20,379 bases of DNA from an uncultured Oscillospiraceae bacterium (GTDB lineage Bacteria; Bacillota; Clostridia; Oscillospirales; Oscillospiraceae), in the NCBI GenBank assembly GCA_934668285.1, contig CAKUNB010000015.1:1-20379 (forward strand). Reading direction: 5' to 3'. This document shows, piece after piece, positions 1 through 6,500 of the stretch (within the stretch, counting starts at the first letter, position 1; each line of letters starts with the position of its first letter). The notes beneath the pieces were generated by a model. It saw only the letters and a list, made by a program, of their open reading frames with translations. It did not search any database and was not told the DNA's origin. The position numbers were made by a program, and so were the translations under genes.

Positions 1-2
1 CC

Positions 3-377
3 TGCGTACTGTGTGACCACGACCGCGTGCTGACCAGCAAAAAGAGCGGCATCCAGCCGCTGCTGGAGCGGCTGGAGAGTGCCGAGCCGCTGGACGGCCT
101 CTGCGTCGCCGACCGCATCATCGGAAAGGCGGCGGCGATGCTGCTGCTGACGATGGGTGTGACGGAGGTCTACGGCAGCGTCATGTCCCGTGCGGCCTAT
201 GCGCTGCTGACGGAGCGCGGCGTGGAGGCCAGCTATGGGGAGCTGGCGCCGTGCATCCGCAACCGCAAGGGGGATGGGCCTTGCCCGATGGAGCAGGCCG
301 TCGCCGACCTGACCGACCCCGCCGACGCGCCGGCGGCCCTGCGCCGCAAGCTTGCGGAGCTGCGCGGGGGAAAATGA
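3..377 (+). CDS. DUF1893-like protein, 5' end outside window
   Basis: This reading frame is open from the first bases of the window, so the N terminus is missing. A GTG at 27 is probably just an internal valine. The visible part contains the pattern ADRIIGKAAAMLL followed by VYGSVMS and, near the C terminus, GPCPMEQAV. This arrangement fits the DUF1893 family, small proteins with a cytidine-deaminase-like fold and no firmly assigned reaction. The family link rests on motif memory, not on a search. A strong terminator begins 14 bases after the TGA stop, so this is the last gene of its transcript. No neighbour in the window suggests its role. Confidence 0.7.
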   Translation, partial: CVLCDHDRVLTSKKSGIQPLLERLESAEPLDGLCVADRIIGKAAAMLLLTMGVTEVYGSVMSRAAYALLTERGVEASYGELAPCIRNRKGDGPCPMEQAVADLTDPADAPAALRRKLAELRGGK

Positions 378-390
378 AATAATACGACAA

Positions 391-426
391 AAACGGGACT
401 GCAAACGCAGTCCCGTTTGGTTTTTT
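391..426 (+). terminator. Rho-independent terminator of the DUF1893-like gene
   Basis: A perfect 12-bp stem (391-402 with 407-418) has a 4-nt AAAC loop and is followed by GG and six T residues. An A-run precedes the stem, so the same hairpin could also stop minus-strand transcripts leaving copA, whose stop lies just downstream at 453. This would be a shared terminator for two converging transcripts. Confidence 0.9.
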
Positions 427-452
427 ACAGTCCAATTTGGCTGTTTTACAGG

Positions 453-662
453 TCAGTCGATGCCGAGGACCTTGTAGTCAGCGGCTTCGACGGCTTGGCG
501 GAGGGGGGCGTCGTCGAGGGGGGCGCGGAGGGTGACGACGGCGGTTCCGGCGGTGTGGCTGACCTCCGCGCTTTCGACCTGCGGCAGTGCCTCGAGCGCC
601 TTTTTGACGTGCGCCTCGCAGTGGCCGCACATCATGCCTTCGATTCTGATGGTCTTTTTCAT
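453..662 (-). other. Possible internal start for a free CopZ-like copper chaperone within copA
   Basis: The last 69 codons of copA begin with ATG (methionine 757 of CopA) and form a complete heavy-metal-associated domain with MCGHC. Directly upstream in the coding strand is AAAAGGAGAAGAAACCC, which places GGAG nine bases before this ATG, a textbook ribosome binding site. CopZ proteins are free chaperones of this size that deliver Cu(I) to CopA. A free chaperone could therefore be made from the same mRNA in addition to the fusion. The signals are seen directly; their use is inferred. Confidence 0.45.
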
Positions 663-2930
663 GGGTTTCTTCTCCTTTTCAGTTGATTGTTTCGGGTAGA
701 TTTTCAGGAAATTCAGGCGCAGCGCGTTGGTGACAACGCAGAAGCTCGAAAGGCTCATGGCTGCCGCACCGAACATCGGGCTGAGCTGCCAGCCGAGGAG
801 CGAAATGAACGCGCCTGCTGCCAGCGGAATGCCGAGCGTGTTGTAGAAAAACGCCCAGAACTGGTTTTCGTGGATGTTACGCAGCGTCCCGCGGCTGAGG
901 CGGATCGCGGCGGGGACGTCTGTCAGGCGACTTTTCATCAGCACTACGTCCGCCGCGTCGATGGCGACGTCCGTGCCGGCCCCGATGGCAATGCCGAGGT
1001 CGGCACGCGTCAGGGCGGGCGCGTCGTTGATGCCGTCGCCGACCATGGCGACCTTGCCCTGCTGCATCAGATCGCGGATGACGGCCTCCTTGCCGTCGGG
1101 CAGGACTCCGGCGACGACCTCGTCAACGCCTGCCTGCTTGCCGATGGCCTTGGCGGTGCGCTCGTTGTCGCCCGTCAGCATGACGACGCGCAGGCCCAGC
1201 GCCCGCAGCTGCCGGATGGCCTCGGGGCTATCCTCCTTGATGGTGTCCGCAACGGCAATCGTGCCGAGGAAGGTGGTATCACGGCTGAAGAACAGCGGCG
1301 TTTTGCCCTGCTCGGCAAGGCTGCGGGCCGCTGCCCGCGCCTCCTCCGGCAGCGACAGATGCGCCTGCATCAGCGCCTCGTTGCCGCCGCGCAGGAGCGC
1401 GCCGTTTACCGTTCCGCTCAGGCCGCTGCCGGGCAGCGCCTGAAAGTTTTCTAGCTCCGGCGCGTCCAGTTCGCCGCAGTAGGCGACGATGGCCTTCGCG
1501 AGCGGATGCTCACTCCTGCGCTCCAGCGCCAGCGCCGAACGCAGCAGCTCATCCTGCGAAATGCCGGGAGCGGGAAGAACGTCGGTCACGGCGGGCGTTC
1601 CGGCGGTGATGGTGCCGGTTTTATCGAGTGCGACGATGCGAATTTTGCCCGCCTGCTCCAGCGAGGCGGCGGTTTTGAACAGGATGCCGTTCTTTGCGCC
1701 GACGCCGCTGCCGACCATGATCGCCACCGGCGTGGCAAGGCCCAGCGCGCACGGGCAGCTGATGACCAGCACGGAGATGCCCCGCGCCAGCGCAAAGCCG
1801 ATGTCCCGACCGACAAGCAGCCAGATCACCGTCGCGAGGAGCGCAATGCTCATCACGACCGGCACGAACACGCCGGAAACGCGGTCGGCGACCTTGGCAA
1901 TCGGCGCTTTGGTGGCTGCCGCATCGCTGACCATGCGGATGATCTGCGAGAGCGTCGTGTCCTCGCCGACGCGTGTGGCCTCACATTTCAGAAAGCCCGA
2001 CTGGTTGAGTGTTGCGGCGGAGACGGAATCGCCCGCCGCCTTGTCCACGGGAAGGCTCTCGCCGGTGAGCGCGGCCTCGTTGACCGCGCTGCTGCCCTCG
2101 AGCACCACGCCGTCGGCGGGGATGCTCTGCGCCGGACGGACGAGGAAAATGTCGCCGCGCAGGAGCTGGGAGGCGGGAATCTCGACCTCCCTGCCGTCGC
2201 GCAGGACAGTGGCCGTCTTGGGCGCGAGGCGCAGAAGCGACCGGATAGCGTCGGTCGTTTTGCCCTTTGCGCGTGCCTCGAGCAGCTTGCCGACGGTGAT
2301 GAGCGTCAGGATCATGGCGGCGGATTCAAAATAGAATTCCTCCATGTAGGCCATGACGGCCGCCGTGTCGCCGCGGCTCTGCGCGTTGGACATGGCAAAC
2401 AGCGCGACCGTGCTGTAGCCGAAGGCCGCCGCCGCGCCGAGGGCGACGAGCGTGTCCATATTTGGCGCACGGTGCAGCAGGCCCTTCGTGCCGCTGATAA
2501 AGAATTTTTGGTTGATGACCATGACCGCCGCCGTCAGCAGCAGCTGAATCAGCCCCATCGCAACGTGGTCCGATGCGAGGAAGGACGGCAGCGGGAAGCC
2601 CCACATCATATGGCCCATCGACACGTACATCAGCGGCACGAGGAAGGCCAGCGACGCGATCAGCCGCCGCCGCAGCGCCTTCTGCCCGGCATCGGCGGGC
2701 GCCTCGTCGCGGGGCTGCGCCTGTGCGGGGGCGGCGTTGTGCAGGGCAGCGCCGTAACCGGTCGCCTCGACCGCCGCGATGATCGCCTCCGGCGAGGCCG
2801 TTCCCTCGACCTGCATCGAGTTGGTCAGCAGGCTCACGGCGCATTGGTTCACGCCCGCAACCTTGCCGACCGCTTTTTCCACTCGGGCGCTGCACGCGGC
2901 GCAGCTCATTCCGGTGACATCAAATTTCAT
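453..2930 (-). CDS. copA: Copper-translocating P1B-type ATPase with fused C-terminal CopZ-like domain
   Basis: An 825-residue copper-exporting P-type ATPase of the cytoplasmic membrane, expected to pump Cu(I) out using ATP. An N-terminal heavy-metal-associated domain carries GMSCAACS (residues 7-14). The actuator motif TGES is at 289-292, the membrane metal site CPC at 392-394, the phosphorylated aspartate in DKTGT is D436, the HP motif is at 475-476, and GDGINDAP is at 631-638. After the last membrane helices a linker near 748-756 leads into a second metal-binding domain with GMMCGHC (residues 765-771). The start was placed at the ATG at 2930, because upstream extension would overlap csoR in another frame; a GAGGTG ribosome binding site precedes it. 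It lies 11 bases after the csoR stop, so the two are one operon. The unusual feature is the C-terminal chaperone fusion. Confidence 0.96.
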   Translation of the reverse strand: MKFDVTGMSCAACSARVEKAVGKVAGVNQCAVSLLTNSMQVEGTASPEAIIAAVEATGYGAALHNAAPAQAQPRDEAPADAGQKALRRRLIASLAFLVPLMYVSMGHMMWGFPLPSFLASDHVAMGLIQLLLTAAVMVINQKFFISGTKGLLHRAPNMDTLVALGAAAAFGYSTVALFAMSNAQSRGDTAAVMAYMEEFYFESAAMILTLITVGKLLEARAKGKTTDAIRSLLRLAPKTATVLRDGREVEIPASQLLRGDIFLVRPAQSIPADGVVLEGSSAVNEAALTGESLPVDKAAGDSVSAATLNQSGFLKCEATRVGEDTTLSQIIRMVSDAAATKAPIAKVADRVSGVFVPVVMSIALLATVIWLLVGRDIGFALARGISVLVISCPCALGLATPVAIMVGSGVGAKNGILFKTAASLEQAGKIRIVALDKTGTITAGTPAVTDVLPAPGISQDELLRSALALERRSEHPLAKAIVAYCGELDAPELENFQALPGSGLSGTVNGALLRGGNEALMQAHLSLPEEARAAARSLAEQGKTPLFFSRDTTFLGTIAVADTIKEDSPEAIRQLRALGLRVVMLTGDNERTAKAIGKQAGVDEVVAGVLPDGKEAVIRDLMQQGKVAMVGDGINDAPALTRADLGIAIGAGTDVAIDAADVVLMKSRLTDVPAAIRLSRGTLRNIHENQFWAFFYNTLGIPLAAGAFISLLGWQLSPMFGAAAMSLSSFCVVTNALRLNFLKIYPKQSTEKEKKPMKKTIRIEGMMCGHCEAHVKKALEALPQVESAEVSHTAGTAVVTLRAPLDDAPLRQAVEAADYKVLGID

Positions 2931-2941
2931 GTGGAACACCT

Positions 2942-3238
2942 CTATTTCATCAGCTTCTGGAGCGTGTCCGTCAGCTCGTCGATGACCTCGTCCTTTCCGG
3001 CGCGGATGTCGTCGGCAACGCAGGTGCGGATATGCACCGCCAGCAGCTCGCGGTTGAAGGCGTTGAGCGCGGCGGCAGCGGCGGCGGACTGCGTCAGGAT
3101 GTCCGTGCAGTATGCGTCGCGCTCGATCATGCCGCGCAGCCCGCGAATCTGGCCCTCGATGCGGCTCAGGCGGTTTTGCAGCGCCCGCCGCTCCTCCTCC
3201 GAGCGGTATTTGTGCTTTTCGCAGTGACAACAGGGCAT
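2942..3238 (-). CDS. csoR: CsoR-family copper-sensing repressor
   Basis: A 98-residue all-helical DUF156-family protein. The Cu(I) ligand set of CsoR is present with the correct spacing: C44, H69 and C73 (the reference CsoR has 25 and 4 residues between ligands). It is expected to repress its own operon in the cytoplasm and leave the DNA when Cu(I) binds. The N terminus has an additional Cys/His group (C3, C4, H5, C6), of a kind seen in some relatives. An AGGTGG ribosome binding site precedes the ATG at 3238. It is the first gene of an operon with copA, 11 bases apart, and a CsoR-type operator lies in the promoter upstream. Sister families (RcnR, FrmR) are less likely because of the ligand pattern and the CopA neighbour. 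Confidence 0.93.
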   Translation of the reverse strand: MPCCHCEKHKYRSEEERRALQNRLSRIEGQIRGLRGMIERDAYCTDILTQSAAAAAALNAFNRELLAVHIRTCVADDIRAGKDEVIDELTDTLQKLMK

Positions 3239-3298
3239 TGGCGCCCACCTCGCTTTCCGATACAGTATTGTTCTGCAAAAGCGGCTTTTGCTATCCGC

Positions 3299-3327
3299 AG
3301 TATATACCCCCTAGGGGTATTTGTCAA
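3299..3327 (-). promoter_or_regulatory. csoR-copA promoter with CsoR operator in the spacer
   Basis: On the minus strand a perfect -35 TTGACA (3322-3327) and -10 TATACT (3299-3304) are separated by 17 bp. The spacer and its edges hold a GC-centred dyad, ATACCCC and GGGGTAT with a 3-nt centre (3304-3320), the G-tract pattern typical of CsoR operators. An A-tract just upstream of the -35 could act as an UP element. A repressor bound here would cover both hexamers. Confidence 0.9.
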
Positions 3328-3335
3328 GCATTTTT

Positions 3336-3361
3336 TTCGCCGCCCGAATTCGGGCGGCGAA
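3336..3361. repeat. 26-bp perfect palindrome between htrA and csoR
   Basis: The sequence reads identically on both strands and would form a 9-11 bp GC-rich hairpin with an AATT tip. It lies 16 bases past the htrA stop and is probably that gene's transcription end. In the htrA direction the hairpin is followed by A residues rather than T residues, so it is not a standard rho-independent terminator. Confidence 0.7.
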
Positions 3362-3377
3362 GGGCACTGTGAATGGG

Positions 3378-4838
3378 TTACGGCAGCATGCCCCAGATGC
3401 TCTCCCAAGGGTTCTGACCCTCGGTCGTCGCTTCTTCGGTGGCATCCTGCTGGGTGGTGGTCGTCTGCGGCTTGGCGTCGAAGACGATCTGCAGCTCGAG
3501 CGTCTGGCCGGAGCGGTAGACGGTCAGGGTCGCCTCGTCACCGGCGCGGAACTTCTTCAGCTCGCGGCTCAGATCTTCCATGGAGCTGAGCGCGGTGCCG
3601 TTGATACCGGTGATGATATCACGGCGCTGCAGGCCGGCCTTTTCCGCGCTGCTGCCCAGCTCAACGCTGCTGACCAGCACGCCGAGCGGCAGGCCGTAGT
3701 TATCGGCGTCGGTGGAGCTGATGCTCGCGCCGTAGATGCCCATGTAGGCGCGGTTCTGCACGGCACCGAACTGCCGCAGGTCGTCCATGATCGCGGTCAC
3801 GTCGTCGATGGGGATGGCAAAGCCGATGCCCTCGATGGAGGTGCCGCTGCTGGTCGAGCCGGAGTACTTTGCGGAGATGATGCCGACGACGTTGCCGCAG
3901 CTGTCAAACAGCGGGCCGCCGGAGTTGCCGGAGTTGATGGTCGCGTCGAGCTGCATCATGTTGATGGGGGTACCGTCGGTGTTGACGGCGCGCTCCTTGG
4001 CGCTGATATAGCCGACGGTCAGGGAATAGGTCAGCTCGCCGAGCGGGTTACCGATGGCGACGACCTCATCGCCGACGGCCAGAGAGGACGATTCGCCCAG
4101 CGTGACGGTGGGAAGGCCGGTCGCGTCGATCTTGATCAGGGCGATATCGCTGTCGGCCTCGTAGCCAAGGACGGTGGCGGGGTACTGTGTGCCGTCGTGG
4201 AGGGTGACGGTCAGGGTCTGCGCGTTCGAAACGACGTGGTAGTTCGTCAGAATCTCGCCGTCAGAGGAGATGATGAAGCCCGTGCCGCTGCTGGCGATGG
4301 TCGAGCGCTGTCCGAAGACGTTGAAGCCGTTGGAAATGGATTCATTATAAATGCCGACAATCGCGGGGACGTTCGCGGCGTAGATTTCGGCGGGCGTCAT
4401 GGCCTCGGTGTTGGCGGCCACGGGGCGCACGCTCTGGTTTTCAAAGGTGGTCTGGGTGGGCGTCGGCGTGACGGTGGTCGTGGTATTGTCGCGGAGGATC
4501 AGCCCGACGGCGACGCCGCCGCACACGCTGCCAAGCAGCGCACAGCACAGCGCCAGCGCGGTGATGCGAAGGGCGGTATGCTTTTTCTTCGGCTTCCTCG
4601 GCTTGGGGGTCGGGGCGGAGTACTGATAGTGCGGCGAGCCGTAGGGCGCGGCGTTGTATTGCGGGGCAGCGTGCTGCGGAGCGCTCTGCTGCTCCGGCTC
4701 GGCCTGCTGCTCGGGGTCGGTCTGGGTTACAGGCTCTGCCTGTGCGGCGGGGGCGGCAGCCTCTGCTGCTTCGTCCTGCGCGGCGGGCGGGAAGCCCTTT
4801 TCATCACCGGTACCATAGAGATCAAAGGGTTCGTTCAT
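3378..4838 (-). CDS. HtrA/DegP-like membrane-anchored serine protease with PDZ domain
   Basis: A 486-residue trypsin-like quality-control protease. Residues 1-85 are a cytoplasmic, Ala/Pro/Gln-rich low-complexity stretch ending in a basic KPRKPKKK patch. One membrane helix follows (about 89-115), then a Thr/Pro-rich linker. The protease domain has the triad H201 (TNYHVV), D231 (DSDIAL) and S306 (GNSGGPL). A single PDZ domain spans about 365-455, with a Thr/Gln-rich tail. The active site therefore faces outside the membrane, where family members degrade misfolded exported proteins. Start: ATG at 4838 with GAAGGAG eight bases upstream; the longer open frame overlaps the XRE gene and is not coding. 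A TATACT at 4890-4895 (minus strand) may be its -10, but no good -35 was found. The name could be htrA or degP; I assign no symbol. Confidence 0.93.
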   Translation of the reverse strand: MNEPFDLYGTGDEKGFPPAAQDEAAEAAAPAAQAEPVTQTDPEQQAEPEQQSAPQHAAPQYNAAPYGSPHYQYSAPTPKPRKPKKKHTALRITALALCCALLGSVCGGVAVGLILRDNTTTTVTPTPTQTTFENQSVRPVAANTEAMTPAEIYAANVPAIVGIYNESISNGFNVFGQRSTIASSGTGFIISSDGEILTNYHVVSNAQTLTVTLHDGTQYPATVLGYEADSDIALIKIDATGLPTVTLGESSSLAVGDEVVAIGNPLGELTYSLTVGYISAKERAVNTDGTPINMMQLDATINSGNSGGPLFDSCGNVVGIISAKYSGSTSSGTSIEGIGFAIPIDDVTAIMDDLRQFGAVQNRAYMGIYGASISSTDADNYGLPLGVLVSSVELGSSAEKAGLQRRDIITGINGTALSSMEDLSRELKKFRAGDEATLTVYRSGQTLELQIVFDAKPQTTTTQQDATEEATTEGQNPWESIWGMLP

Positions 4839-4954
4839 AATGGTCACTCCTTCAACGGAAGCTGCCGCTTCCTTTTGTTTTCTGGGCTCAGTATACTGCC
4901 GGATTGTTACCGAAGTATGAAGCGAAAAAAAAGAAATCTTGAACGCTTCGCGCC

Positions 4955-5542
4955 CTATGCGGCCGGTTTTTTCAGGTGCAGCACGATGAACAGGAGCGTC
5001 AGCAGCACCTGAACGACGGCGCAGATGACCAGCAACAGCGTGACGGATTCGACCTGAAACGAGAGGACAAAGCTCAGGCCGAGACCCCAGATGATCAGTG
5101 CGCTGGAGAGGCTGACCATCAGCCGGTTCCACCACAGGCCGCTGAACACGACCGAGACGATGCCGCTGATCGGGATACCATAGATAAAGACCCGCCACGC
5201 ATCGTCCGGCAGCACCTGAAAAATCCGCGCGAAGCAGAACAGCACCGTCATGACCAGCCAGACGAGGCCGACGGAGAGCAGGTGGATCAGAATGCGCTTG
5301 CTGCGGGATTTTGGCACCTTCTTTTCGCGCAGGAGATCCTGCACGGTAATATCATAAAGAGAGGCGATTTTGGCGAGAATGAATACGTCCGGCGTGCCGT
5401 CGCCGCGCTCCCATTTGGAGACGGACTTGTCCGAATAGTTGAGCTTCTCGGCAAGCTCGGCCTGCGTGTCGCCGTTCTGCTTGCGGTAGTAGGCGATGTT
5501 TTCGGCGATGAGCTGGCGCAGCTGTTCTTCGTTTACCGGCAT
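4955..5542 (-). CDS. XRE-family regulator with four C-terminal membrane helices
   Basis: A 195-residue protein. Residues about 8-62 are a Cro/CI-type helix-turn-helix (TQAELAEKLNYSDKSVSKWE), a very typical XRE core. A basic linker KSRSKR is followed by four hydrophobic segments at about 84-107, 117-137, 143-163 and 166-190, so the DNA-binding domain would sit on the inner face of the membrane. Such membrane-tethered XRE proteins are common in Clostridia, mostly with unknown signals. AAAGGAG lies eight bases before the ATG at 5542. It diverges from the PAP2-like gene across a 217-bp intergenic region containing a dyad, so it may regulate itself or that gene. Targets are not shown by the sequence. 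Confidence 0.85.
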   Translation of the reverse strand: MPVNEEQLRQLIAENIAYYRKQNGDTQAELAEKLNYSDKSVSKWERGDGTPDVFILAKIASLYDITVQDLLREKKVPKSRSKRILIHLLSVGLVWLVMTVLFCFARIFQVLPDDAWRVFIYGIPISGIVSVVFSGLWWNRLMVSLSSALIIWGLGLSFVLSFQVESVTLLLVICAVVQVLLTLLFIVLHLKKPAA

Positions 5543-5588
5543 GGCAAAAACTCCTTTCGAGGGCGGTAAAAGCGTTGAAAATCAAGGA

Positions 5589-5605
5589 CTCTACCTGTGG
5601 TAGAG
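5589..5605. promoter_or_regulatory. Dyad CTCTACC-TGT-GGTAGAG, possible operator
   Basis: A perfect 7-bp inverted repeat with a 3-nt centre lies 47 bp upstream of the XRE start in the divergent intergenic region. It is the right size for a dimeric helix-turn-helix regulator. About 30 bp further on is an 11-bp-period direct repeat with two copies of GTAGACCG (near 5633-5651). Binding by the adjacent XRE protein is a guess from position. Confidence 0.4.
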
Positions 5606-5669
5606 CGGGGTTCTCCGGCAGATAGAGGGTGGGTAGACCGCCCGTAGACCGGCCGGACGCAGCAGTGGC

Positions 5670-5698
5670 GTGACTTTTTTGCCGCTGTGCGGTATGCT
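5670..5698 (+). promoter_or_regulatory. Possible promoter of the PAP2-like gene
   Basis: GTGACT (5670-5675) and TATGCT (5693-5698) are separated by 17 bp and lie about 60 bases upstream of the ATG at 5760. Each hexamer matches the consensus at four of six positions, so the call is tentative. Confidence 0.4.
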
Positions 5699-5759
5699 CT
5701 GGGTGAGCCGAGGGGAATTCGCTTTCCCGTGGCAGCCAAAGCAACAGGAGGCTGAAACA

Positions 5760-6338
5760 ATGAAGGAAAAACTCGCAAAGCTGATTCGCGTGATTACGAC
5801 ACCGCCGATCTTTGCGGCGCTGCTGTGCACGCTGCTGTATCTGTTGCTGCCGGACAGCTTTGCCTCCGGCGCGCATTATCTGCTGGCGCTGTGCTTCCTG
5901 ACGGCGCTGCCGATGCTGGCCTATCCTGTCGCGGCGCTGGTGCCGCCATTGCGGCGGCGGGGGAGGGACGGCCAGCGGAATCTGGCGCTCGTCTTCTCCG
6001 TGCTCGGCTACATCGGCGGCTTTGTGATGGCCGTGGGCTTCGGCGGCGCGGCGGTGGAGAAGGTGATGTTCGGCACCTACCTGTTCTCCGGCGTTTCGCT
6101 GGCGGTCTGCACGGTGCTGCATCTCAAGGCCAGCGGCCACACCTGCGGCTGCTCCGGCCCGATTGCGCTGCTGGCGATGTTCGTCAGCCCGTGGTTCCTG
6201 CTGGGCTATCCGCTGCTGACACCCATCGTCTGGGCAAGCAAAAAGCTCGGGCGGCACTCCATGGCGCAGCTGATCGCCGGCGCGGTGATTCCGGTGCTGA
6301 TGCTGCTGCTGTGCCGCGTTGAATTTTTCCCCGGATAA
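5760..6338 (+). CDS. Small integral membrane protein, degenerate PAP2-like
   Basis: A 192-residue protein with about five or six membrane helices. Two stretches recall PAP2 phosphatases: KASGHTCG (compare the PSGH motif) and SKKLGRHSMAQLIAGA (compare SRxxLGxHxxxDxxAGA). The SGH and the second histidine are kept, but the arginine is lysine and the aspartate position is glutamine. The K-x6-RP motif is not evident. It may bind a lipid phosphate, have altered chemistry, or simply be an unrelated membrane protein. The start was taken at ATG 5760 because AGGAGG lies eight bases upstream; the longer GTG-started frame has no such site. A terminator follows closely, so it is a single-gene transcript. 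Confidence 0.75.
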   Translation: MKEKLAKLIRVITTPPIFAALLCTLLYLLLPDSFASGAHYLLALCFLTALPMLAYPVAALVPPLRRRGRDGQRNLALVFSVLGYIGGFVMAVGFGGAAVEKVMFGTYLFSGVSLAVCTVLHLKASGHTCGCSGPIALLAMFVSPWFLLGYPLLTPIVWASKKLGRHSMAQLIAGAVIPVLMLLLCRVEFFPG

Positions 6339-6374
6339 TCTATTATAACAAAAAAATTTTGCTTTGCAAGCCTC

Positions 6375-6430
6375 AGCCTGTCGATTCCGCGTTTGAAATG
6401 CCGCCGCGGAATTGACAGGCTTATCTTTTT
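6375..6430 (+). terminator. Rho-independent terminator of the PAP2-like gene
   Basis: A 17-bp stem (6375-6391 with 6405-6421, one G-T pair) with a 13-nt loop is followed by TATCTTTTT. The descending arm contains the -35 element of the gltX promoter, so terminator and promoter physically overlap. Confidence 0.85.
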
Positions 6431-6441
6431 CGTGCTATAAT
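6412..6441 (+). promoter_or_regulatory. gltX promoter
   Basis: Perfect TTGACA (6412-6417) and perfect TATAAT (6436-6441) with an 18-bp spacer. The predicted leader to the ATG at 6501 is only about 50 nt, too short for a T-box, so no tRNA-sensing control is apparent. Confidence 0.9.
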
Positions 6442-6500
6442 ACCAAAGAATATCCGACAATGCGCCGCATTGCCAAATCATTATTTTGAGGTAAAGAAAT

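Noticed and set aside
1489..3227. Long plus-strand open frames opposite copA and csoR
   Set aside because: They are antisense shadows of a clearly recognised gene, without ribosome binding sites or family motifs.
2931..3278. Upstream extension of the copA frame by about 115 codons
   Set aside because: It runs in a different frame across csoR, is rich in Arg/His as shadow frames in GC-rich DNA are, and lacks family similarity. The ATG at 2930 has a ribosome binding site and starts with the metal-binding domain.
6342..6369. Minus-strand TTGCAA-16-TATAAT pointing into the PAP2-like gene (antisense promoter)
   Set aside because: The -35 matches only four positions and the sequence is a short AT-rich run where such matches arise easily. 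No antisense product is suggested.
6442..6500. T-box leader upstream of gltX
   Set aside because: The leader is roughly 50 bases with no specifier stem or the conserved T-box sequence.
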